A stretch of 5,963 nt of DNA from Hyphomicrobiaceae bacterium. Its GTDB lineage: Bacteria > Pseudomonadota > Alphaproteobacteria > Rhizobiales > MH13. The stretch is from positions 1-5,963 of the forward strand of contig JAGRKQ010000243.1 of NCBI GenBank assembly GCA_020442235.1, read 5' to 3'. Shown here one piece after another: positions 1 to 5,963 of the stretch; the first letter of the stretch is position 1, and each line of letters opens with the position of its first letter. Below the pieces are notes generated by a model. It searched no databases. It was not told the DNA's origin and saw only the letters and a program-made list of their open reading frames with translations. A program made the position numbers and the translations under genes.

Positions 1-1025
<1,025 letters not shown>

Positions 1026-1050
1026 TCCGTCCTCCTCCAAACGCCTCCCC

Positions 1051-1064
1051 GTGACGCCCGTCAC
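1051..1064. repeat. Short perfect palindrome GTGACG-CC-CGTCAC
   Basis: Six-base arms (1051-1056 and 1059-1064) with a two-base spacer, 25 bases after the GST stop codon. The tight spacer fits a DNA-binding palindrome better than an RNA hairpin, but no known regulator is matched. It directly precedes the larger inverted repeat at 1068-1108, so it could also be part of a 3' structure for the GST transcript. Confidence 0.45.
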
Positions 1065-1067
1065 GGA

Positions 1068-1108
1068 CCTGAACCGGGCCTGAACGCCATGGTCCGGCCC
1101 GGTTCAGG
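1068..1108. repeat. 13-bp perfect inverted repeat, possible GST transcript 3' hairpin
   Basis: The arms CCTGAACCGGGCC (1068-1080) and GGCCCGGTTCAGG (1096-1108) pair perfectly around a 15-base loop. It lies 43 bases after the GST stop and would form a strong GC-rich stem in RNA. No T-run follows (the next bases are CGAAGGACGG), so it is not a canonical intrinsic terminator. It may stabilise a 3' end, assist termination, or be a protein binding site. The inner part TGAACCGG recurs downstream at 1134-1141 and, inverted with one change, at 1178-1185. Confidence 0.6.
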
Positions 1109-1133
1109 CGAAGGACGGCACACCCCTTCCTCA

Positions 1134-1198
1134 TGAACCGGCGCTCCTTCGCGCCGCATTGTCGCCACGACAATTGTCCGGTTGAGCCATCTTGGCTC
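1134..1198. promoter_or_regulatory. Cluster of inverted repeats upstream of the sortase operon
   Basis: Several exact symmetries are packed here: CGGCGC/GCGCCG (1139-1144, 1151-1156); ATTGTCG-CCA-CGACAAT (1158-1174); the 10-base palindrome GACAATTGTC (1169-1178), which shares a half-site with the previous one; and GAGCCA-TCT-TGGCTC (1184-1198). An outer pair, AACCGG (1136-1141) and CCGGTT (1178-1183), could enclose the ATTGTCG hairpin. Such overlap of half-sites just upstream of a tentative promoter suggests operators for a dimeric regulator. The function is inferred from symmetry alone. Confidence 0.4.
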
Positions 1199-1216
1199 CC
1201 TTCCCGGGTCTAATTT
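1192..1216 (+). promoter_or_regulatory. Tentative promoter of the VIT/VWA-sortase operon
   Basis: TTGGCTC (1192-1198) and TCTAATTT (1209-1216), 10 bases apart, partly fit the alphaproteobacterial housekeeping pattern TTGACGS-N10-14-GCTANAWC; TCTAAT also resembles the TATAAT -10 box. The putative -35 overlaps the right arm of GAGCCA-TCT-TGGCTC, so a protein bound there could block RNA polymerase. The match is imperfect and is offered as the best candidate in the gap, not as a firm call. Confidence 0.3.
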
Positions 1217-1270
1217 CGCTGGCCTCCTTGCGGTCGAGAAGGGCGAACAACCGATCAGGAGGGGGCAGCA

Positions 1271-3613
1271 ATGTCCGCAGCAACCGTTTCGACCACCGCA
1301 CAGACCCGCCGCCGCCCGGCGCGCAGCCGCCTGCGCGGCCTCATGGACGCCCTGCTCCTGCTGGCCGCGGCGCTGGCCTTTGCGGCCATGGGCAGCTTCG
1401 CCGAGGCTCGTGCGGAAACGCCGCAGGCTGCGCAGAACGCCGAACAGGGCCTGGTGCGCATGTCGGATGTGGTTTCCGGCGGGCTGCTTCTGCCGACCAA
1501 CCAGCCCGGCCTCTTCATCGAGGCGCCGCGCGTTGCCACCGATTTCCACGTCACGATTTCCGGCCCCGTCGCCCGCACCCGCGTCACCCAGCGCTTCACC
1601 AATCCGACCGATGGCTGGGTGGAAGGCATCTATGTCTTCCCGCTGCCGACCGATTCGGCGGTCGACACGCTGCGCATGCGCATCGGCGACCGGCTGATCG
1701 AGGGCGAGATCCGCGAACGCGGCGAAGCGCGCCGCATCTATGAGGAAGCCCGCGAGGCCGGCCAGCGCGCCAGCCTTGTCGAACAGCAGCGCCCCAACCT
1801 CTTCACCAATTCGGTCGCCAATATCGGCCCCGGCGAAACCGTGGTGGTGCAGATCGAGTATCAGGAAAGCCTCAGGCTGGTTTCAAACAGCTTCGAGCTG
1901 CGCCTGCCGCTGGTGGTCGCGCCGCGCTACAACCCGCTCCCCGAGGTGACGCAGTCGGTCTCCATCGACGAGCGCACCGGCTTTGCCGTGAATGATCCGG
2001 TGCCGGATCGCGAGGCCATCACCCCGCCGGTGCTCAACCCCGAGGTTGCCCCGCCGGCGAACCCCGTCACCATCACCATCGACCTTGAAGCCGGCTTCCC
2101 GCTCGGCGCGGTCGAAAGCCCCTACCATGCCATCACCACCGAGGAAGACGGCGACAGCCACCGCGTCATCCGCCTGTCCGAGGAAACCGTCCCGGCCAAT
2201 CGCGACTTCGTCCTGACCTGGAAGCCGGCCGAGGGCAATGCGCCGACGGCGGCGCTTTTCTCCGAAACCGTCGGCGGCGAAGGCTATCTTCTCGCTTATG
2301 TCATGCCGCCCGTCAGCGCGCCGGAAGGTCCGGCGCCGGCGCGCGAGCTTGTCCTCGTGATCGACAATTCCGGCTCCATGGCCGGCCAGTCGATCGTGCA
2401 GGCCCGCGAGAGCGTGCTCTTTGCCCTGTCGCGTCTCACCCCGCGCGATCGCTTCAACATCGTGCGCTTCGACGACACGCTGACGGTGCTCTTCCCCGAT
2501 GCGGTGCCCGCCGACCGGGAAAACATCGACCGCGCCCGCCGTTATGTGGAGCGCCTCGATGCCGAAGGCGGCACGGAGATGCTGCCGGCTCTCGTCGCCG
2601 CCCTCAACGACCGCAATGCGCAGGCCGCAACACTGCGCCAGATCGTCTTCATCACCGATGGCGCCATCGGCAATGAGAGCCAGCTGTTCCAGACCATCGC
2701 CTCCGGGCTTGGCCGCAGCCGGGTCTTCACCGTCGGCATCGGTTCGGCACCGAACAGCTTCTTCATGACCCGCGCCGCCGAGCTTGGCCGCGGCACCTTC
2801 ACCCACATCGGGTCGGAGAACGAAGTGCGCGGCAAGATGGAAGAGCTGTTTGCGCGTCTGGAGACGCCCGCCGCCACCAATCTTCAGGTGCGCGTTGCCG
2901 GCGGCACGCTTTCCGACATCGCTCCCAATCCGCTGCCCGATCTCTATCTCGGCGAACCGCTGATGGTGACCGCACGCGGCATCGACGGCACCGGCACTCT
3001 GGAAATCACCGGCACGCTCGCCGGCCAGCCCTGGCGCGTGTCGCTCGATCTCGCCCATGCCGCCGAGCGCGAAGGCATCGCTCGTCTTTACGGTCGCCGC
3101 CGGATTGCCAGCCTGGAAGCCGCCGCCTCCATGGGCCGCGAACGCAGCGATGTCGACCGCGACATTCTCTCCACCGCGCTGGAATTCGGCATCGTCTCGC
3201 GCCTGACCAGCCTCGTTGCCGTCGACCGCACACCCGCGCGTCCCGATGGCGAGCCGCTGACCAGTTCCGAAGTGCCGGTGAACCTGCCTGAAGGCTGGGA
3301 TTTCGAGGCCGTCTTCGGCGAGCAGGAAGCCGCGCCCGCCCCGGCTCCGACCATCCGTGCGGGCAATGCCCCGGCCGCCAGCCAGCGCTTTGCCATGGTG
3401 ACGACCGCCGCAGCACCCGCCGCCGATGCGGCAGCCGCGACCGGCACCGTCGCAACGCCGGGCATCGTCCTGCCCTCCACCGCGACGCCGGCGGATCGCC
3501 TGATGCTGATGGGCATCCTGACCATGCTTCTTTCCGGCATGCTGGGGCTTCTCATCGTTGTCTGGCGCCGGGCAGCCAGCCTGTCGATGACCACCGAGCA
3601 CCGGGTGCGCTGA
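1271..3613 (+). CDS. VIT/VWA-domain sortase substrate (marine proteobacterial sortase target protein)
   Basis: Exported 780-residue protein expected to be the dedicated substrate of the sortase encoded next. Order of parts: a Sec signal peptide (arginine-rich 13-22, hydrophobic 24-40, likely cleavage after A46-R47-A48); a VIT domain at about 77-210 with the typical YEEAREAGQRASL (157-169) and RPNLFTNSVANIGPGE (174-189); and a von Willebrand A domain at about 360-525. The VWA domain has a complete MIDAS metal site: D365-N-S367-G-S369, T435 in GGTEM, and D463 in TDG. A conserved-looking post-VWA region (about 525-683, with LYGRRRIASLEA and GIVSRLTSLVAV) follows, then an Ala/Pro/Thr-rich linker (684-733). 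The sorting tail is LPSTA (734-738), a membrane helix (about 744-765) and W-R-R. The protein has no cysteine. The start is fixed by AGGAGG (1257-1262), 8 bases upstream. It overlaps the sortase start by one base. The architecture matches the family described as TIGR03788. The VWA domain suggests adhesion or protein binding, but the role is unknown. Confidence 0.93.
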   Translation: MSAATVSTTAQTRRRPARSRLRGLMDALLLLAAALAFAAMGSFAEARAETPQAAQNAEQGLVRMSDVVSGGLLLPTNQPGLFIEAPRVATDFHVTISGPVARTRVTQRFTNPTDGWVEGIYVFPLPTDSAVDTLRMRIGDRLIEGEIRERGEARRIYEEAREAGQRASLVEQQRPNLFTNSVANIGPGETVVVQIEYQESLRLVSNSFELRLPLVVAPRYNPLPEVTQSVSIDERTGFAVNDPVPDREAITPPVLNPEVAPPANPVTITIDLEAGFPLGAVESPYHAITTEEDGDSHRVIRLSEETVPANRDFVLTWKPAEGNAPTAALFSETVGGEGYLLAYVMPPVSAPEGPAPARELVLVIDNSGSMAGQSIVQARESVLFALSRLTPRDRFNIVRFDDTLTVLFPDAVPADRENIDRARRYVERLDAEGGTEMLPALVAALNDRNAQAATLRQIVFITDGAIGNESQLFQTIASGLGRSRVFTVGIGSAPNSFFMTRAAELGRGTFTHIGSENEVRGKMEELFARLETPAATNLQVRVAGGTLSDIAPNPLPDLYLGEPLMVTARGIDGTGTLEITGTLAGQPWRVSLDLAHAAEREGIARLYGRRRIASLEAAASMGRERSDVDRDILSTALEFGIVSRLTSLVAVDRTPARPDGEPLTSSEVPVNLPEGWDFEAVFGEQEAAPAPAPTIRAGNAPAASQRFAMVTTAAAPAADAAAATGTVATPGIVLPSTATPADRLMLMGILTMLLSGMLGLLIVVWRRAASLSMTTEHRVR

Positions 3614-4293
3614 TGAAGAAGATCAAGGCGCATTTCCTCGCCCTCTCGGTCTTCGAGCGGCTGACGGCGCTCGCCATCGTGGCTCTGGCTGCAACCGGTC
3701 TGGTGCTGATCGCCGAAGGCCTCACGATCAAGGCGCGGGCCGCCGTCGGCACCGTTCTTCTCGACCGCGCCTTCGAGCGCGCGCTGGAAACCGGCGACGC
3801 CGAGCGGCCCTGGCCCTGGGCCGACACACGGGCGCTGGCACGCGTCAGTGTTCCCCGGCTCGGCACCAGCCGCGTCATTCTGGAAGATGTCAGCGGCGAG
3901 GCCCTGGCCTGGGGCGCGGGCCATGTCGGCGGCACCCCGCTGCCCGGCGACGCCGGAACCTCGGTGCTCGCCGCCCATCGCGACACGCATTTCGCCTTTC
4001 TGGGATCGCTTGAGGCCGGCGACCGGGTCGAGGTCCTGCGCGCCGATGGCCGGCTTGCGGTCTTCATTGTCGAGGGCCGCCGCATCGCCCGTTTCGACGC
4101 GCCCGATATCGACGTCCACAGCGACACGCCGCGTCTGGTGCTGTCGACCTGCTGGCCGCTCGATGCAACTGTCAGCGGCCCCTTGCGCCTCATCATCGAG
4201 GCGCACGCCGCCGAAGCCGACGCAAACGGGCCGCCGGCTCTCACCGACGACCCGCATGACATTCTCGCCGGGGCGCAGCCTCAGCGCATATAG
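3613..4293 (+). CDS. Class GN (marine proteobacterial) sortase
   Basis: Membrane-anchored cysteine transpeptidase of 226 residues. After a short basic N-terminus (MKKIK) there is one membrane helix (about 17-34), placing the catalytic domain in the periplasm. The sortase triad is intact: H122 in LAAHRDTHF, C180 in LSTCWPLDA (the TLxTC-type motif) and R192 in GPLRLIIEA. C180 is the only cysteine. The enzyme should cut the LPSTA motif of the upstream VIT/VWA protein between T and A, forming a thioacyl intermediate, and transfer the chain to an amine acceptor. The ATG shares its A with the upstream TGA (TGATG), so translation is probably coupled; no good separate ribosome binding site is visible. 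Its last 13 bases overlap the convergent cupin-like gene. The family fits TIGR03784. What the acceptor is in a Gram-negative envelope is not known. Confidence 0.93.
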   Translation: MKKIKAHFLALSVFERLTALAIVALAATGLVLIAEGLTIKARAAVGTVLLDRAFERALETGDAERPWPWADTRALARVSVPRLGTSRVILEDVSGEALAWGAGHVGGTPLPGDAGTSVLAAHRDTHFAFLGSLEAGDRVEVLRADGRLAVFIVEGRRIARFDAPDIDVHSDTPRLVLSTCWPLDATVSGPLRLIIEAHAAEADANGPPALTDDPHDILAGAQPQRI

Positions 4294-5216
4294 GCCGGGA
4301 TGTCCATCAGCCCGCTCGGGCTCATCCGGTCGATGCGGAAATCCACCTTGCGGCTGATCTCGCGCGTCTTGCCGAGCGGGGTGAACTTGTAGGCCGCCGC
4401 AAGCGCGGCCTTGCCCCAGAAGCCCGGCCCCGAAAGGGCGTGGGTCTGCGGGTTGAAGCCGAAGCGGCGCAGCACCCGGTTGCCGTAATGAGCGGCATAG
4501 GAACGGCGGATTTCATCGGTCCAGTGCTCGGTTGTCACCGAGACGTTGAGAACGCCGAGATTTTCCACCCGGTGCGGCCCGTTGAGCGCCCAGCTGGCCA
4601 TCATTCCCGGTTCCAGGTCGATGACCCTGGCGTGCTGGTCGTACCACTCCTCGAAGTGGAACTCCTCTTCCGACTCCTGGGTGATGATCTTTTCCATCGC
4701 CTCTTTGGACAGGAACGGCGCCGTCGTCGGATAGACGTAAAGACGCTTGCGCCCGCGGATCTGCCACAGCGACTGGCCGGGGATGTCGGCATGGTAATAG
4801 GCCTGCGCCTCGGGCGAGGAAATCAGGATGCCGAGATTGGTCCGGAAGGGCCGGAACTCGGGCATATAGCCTTCCAGCTCGTCGAAAATCGTATCGAGCA
4901 GCGCCTTGTAGCGCGCATCCACCGCGCCGACGTCGCGCAGATTGATCCACATGCGCCCGTTGGCGATGGACTCGATCACATCCGTGCCGCGCGCCTCGCC
5001 GATCTCGCCCTCGCGCCAGAACCGCTTCTTCGCGCCGGGTTCGGCCATGTGGCAAAGGTCGTAGCGCTCCCGCGGATAGGCTTCGATCAACGCGCCCAGG
5101 GCTTCATTGGAAAACAGCGCATGCTCGTGAAGGCGATGCTTCAAGATGTTGGCATGACGCCCCCACAGGCTGGCATCGCGAGGCGTGAAATTCTCAAAAA
5201 TAGGCATGTCGGTCAT
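4281..5216 (-). CDS. Cupin-like / JmjC-type (FIH-like) putative Fe(II)/2-oxoglutarate oxygenase
   Basis: Cytoplasmic protein of 311 residues with no signal peptide or membrane helix. A double-stranded beta-helix signature is visible: Y-Y-H142-A-D144 followed by QIRGRKRLYVYP, and a distal histidine in NGPH215RVEN. H142, D144 and H215 fit the HxD...H iron-binding triad. K157 sits where factor-inhibiting-HIF-like proteins have the lysine that binds 2-oxoglutarate. An acidic stretch, QESEEEFHFEEW (180-191), lies between the motifs. The start at 5216 is chosen because GAGGG lies 6 bases upstream. ATGs at 5222 and 5207 are worse placed, and longer upstream extensions have no domain sense. The family includes protein and small-molecule hydroxylases, but many bacterial members are unassigned and some have lost activity. 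I do not recognise a specific gene. The 3' end overlaps the sortase gene tail to tail. Confidence 0.8.
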   Translation of the reverse strand: MTDMPIFENFTPRDASLWGRHANILKHRLHEHALFSNEALGALIEAYPRERYDLCHMAEPGAKKRFWREGEIGEARGTDVIESIANGRMWINLRDVGAVDARYKALLDTIFDELEGYMPEFRPFRTNLGILISSPEAQAYYHADIPGQSLWQIRGRKRLYVYPTTAPFLSKEAMEKIITQESEEEFHFEEWYDQHARVIDLEPGMMASWALNGPHRVENLGVLNVSVTTEHWTDEIRRSYAAHYGNRVLRRFGFNPQTHALSGPGFWGKAALAAAYKFTPLGKTREISRKVDFRIDRMSPSGLMDIPAYMR

Positions 5217-5388
5217 TCCCATCCCTCGGAATGTTGGTCCATGCCCCATCCATACGCGAGGAACCTCAAGACACCCTCGAAGCGACACTGAAAATCCTGC
5301 CCATTGCCGCAAGGTTCCGTTAACCCTTCGGCGGTTGCCGGATGACTTCAAACTCCCTAGATCGAAGGACAGTTTCAGGAGCATGCCC
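5217..5388. other. Divergent intergenic region (cupin-like gene / sugar dehydrogenase)
   Basis: 172 bases between divergent starts. On the minus strand GAGGG lies just before the cupin-like start, but I see no convincing promoter for that gene. On the plus strand there is a good promoter match (5335-5363) and the ribosome binding site AGGAG (5377-5381). A GTTAAC palindrome lies in the middle (5319-5324). No RNA gene or other open reading frame is supported. Confidence 0.5.
5335..5363 (+). promoter_or_regulatory. Predicted promoter of the sugar dehydrogenase gene
   Basis: TTGCCGG (5335-5341), 14 bases, then CCTAGATC (5356-5363). This fits the alphaproteobacterial (Caulobacter-type) housekeeping consensus TTGACGS-N10-14-GCTANAWC with one mismatch in each box. 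Transcription would begin near 5370, giving a leader of about 20 bases that contains the AGGAG ribosome binding site. The gene therefore looks constitutively transcribed; no operator-like repeat overlaps it. Confidence 0.55.
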
Positions 5389-5963
5389 ATGCCGCGCAAG
5401 ACGACGCTGCCCGCCCTAGCCGTTGTTCTGGCAGCCATCGCCGGTCCCGCCGCCGCCGAATGCACGCTGGTCGCAACCCCCGTCACGCAGGGCCTTGCCC
5501 GCCCCTGGGGCATCGGCGTGCTCGGCGATGGACGCGTGCTGGTCACCGAACGCGGCGGCCGGCTCTCACTGATCGACCTTGCAAGCGGCGAAAGGCTTTC
5601 CGTAACCGGCACGCCGACCGTCTATGCGCAAGGTCAGGGCGGCCTCCTCGACATTGCCCCGGCGATCGATTTTGCCGACAGCGCCAGGGTCTATTTCACC
5701 TTCTCCGAAATCCGCGGCGTCGGACTGGCGGGCACCGCACTTGCAACCGCCACGCTGGGCGGCACCGAAAGCCGCCCGATGCTGGTGGATGTCGAAATTA
5801 TCTTTCGCCAGTCGAACCCGACCGCATCGGACTATCATTTCGGCTCGCGCGTCGTGCCGGCTCCCGACGGAACGCTCTTCGTCACCATCGGCGACCGGGG
5901 CGAGGCCGAACGCGCCCAGGACCCCGAAGATCACGCCGGTTCGGTCCTGCATCTCAACGCCGA
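5389..5963 (+). CDS. PQQ-dependent aldose sugar dehydrogenase (GSDH family), N-terminal part
   Basis: Exported quinoprotein that would oxidise aldose sugars in the periplasm using pyrroloquinoline quinone and calcium; about half the gene is present (191 codons, open at the right edge). The signal peptide MPRKTTLPALAVVLAAIAG ends with likely cleavage after A21-A22-A23. Family motifs follow: RPWGIGVLGDGRVLVTERGG (38-57), GQGGLLDIA (82-90, inner beta-propeller strand), and DYHFGSRVVPAPDGTLFVTI (148-167), in which H150 aligns with the catalytic base (His144 of Acinetobacter soluble glucose dehydrogenase). GDRGEAERAQDP (168-179) and HAGSVL (182-187) complete the match. ATG 5389 is preferred because AGGAG (5377-5381) is 7 bases away; ATG 5383 is in frame but only 1 base from it. 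Residue C25 is not in a lipobox context. The family also contains proteins of unproven substrate (YliI/Asd type). Confidence 0.9.
   Translation, partial: MPRKTTLPALAVVLAAIAGPAAAECTLVATPVTQGLARPWGIGVLGDGRVLVTERGGRLSLIDLASGERLSVTGTPTVYAQGQGGLLDIAPAIDFADSARVYFTFSEIRGVGLAGTALATATLGGTESRPMLVDVEIIFRQSNPTASDYHFGSRVVPAPDGTLFVTIGDRGEAERAQDPEDHAGSVLHLNA

Noticed and set aside
1068..1108. Calling the 13-base inverted repeat a rho-independent terminator
   Set aside because: The stem is strong but no T-run follows on either strand, so I list it only as an inverted repeat with possible 3' function.
1089..1136. Tiny plus-strand frame of 15 codons starting inside the hairpin loop
   Set aside because: No ribosome binding site and it lies within the inverted repeat; too short to support without other evidence.
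1883..3601. 572-codon minus-strand open frame opposite the VIT/VWA gene
   Set aside because: Translation is low-complexity (Gly, Ala, Arg, His rich) without any domain, and it lies antisense to a gene with clear VIT, VWA and sorting motifs. High third-position GC removes stops on the opposite strand.
3088..4257. 389-codon minus-strand open frame across the sortase gene and the end of the VIT/VWA gene
   Set aside because: Antisense shadow of two firmly identified genes, with no recognisable domain or ribosome binding site.
4309..4322. AGCCC/GGGCT stem as terminator of the sortase operon
   Set aside because: Only five base pairs, no T-run, and it is inside the coding sequence of the convergent gene.
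4440..5291. 283-codon plus-strand open frame opposite the cupin-like gene
   Set aside because: Antisense shadow; the minus-strand reading holds the HxD...H and GRKRLYVYP motifs.
5389..5463. Lipoprotein signal on the sugar dehydrogenase because of Cys25
   Set aside because: The residues before the Cys are AAE, which do not fit a lipobox; ordinary signal peptidase cleavage after AAA is more likely.
5217..5612. N-terminal extension of the cupin-like gene to 5612
   Set aside because: It would run antisense through the signal peptide and propeller start of the sugar dehydrogenase, its translation has no domain character, and a good ribosome binding site supports the start at 5216.

Overview
The window looks like chromosomal DNA from a high-GC alphaproteobacterium, probably of the Hyphomicrobiales/Rhizobiales type and possibly marine. 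Three things suggest this: strong G/C bias at third codon positions, clear AGGAGG-type ribosome binding sites, and an AatA-type aspartate aminotransferase N-terminus of the alphaproteobacterial kind. The exact genus cannot be told from the sequence. There is no rRNA or tRNA gene, insertion sequence, CRISPR array or phage gene.

Layout. At the left edge, the first 102 codons of a minus-strand aspartate aminotransferase run off the window. A 98-base divergent gap separates it from a plus-strand glutathione S-transferase family gene (405-1025). A 245-base gap follows that is unusually dense in perfect inverted repeats and holds a tentative promoter. Next is a plus-strand two-gene operon with one shared base: a 780-residue exported VIT/VWA protein with a C-terminal sortase-sorting tail (1271-3613) and a 226-residue sortase (3613-4293). 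Converging on it, with 13 bases of 3' overlap, is a minus-strand cupin/JmjC-like (FIH-like) protein (4281-5216). A 172-base divergent gap with a good alphaproteobacterial housekeeping-type promoter leads to the first 191 codons of an exported PQQ-dependent aldose sugar dehydrogenase, cut by the right edge.

How the genes work together. The clear functional unit is the sortase operon. The VIT/VWA protein should be secreted by Sec, held in the inner membrane by its C-terminal helix, and cut at LPSTA by the adjacent sortase. The sortase would then transfer it to an unknown acceptor in the periplasm. This matches the known but functionally uncharacterised 'marine proteobacterial sortase / sortase target' pair (class GN sortase), in which a Gram-negative genome carries one sortase with one dedicated substrate. 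The other genes are ordinary metabolic or stress genes with no visible link to it. The cupin-like protein has intact metal-ligand residues but no assigned substrate.
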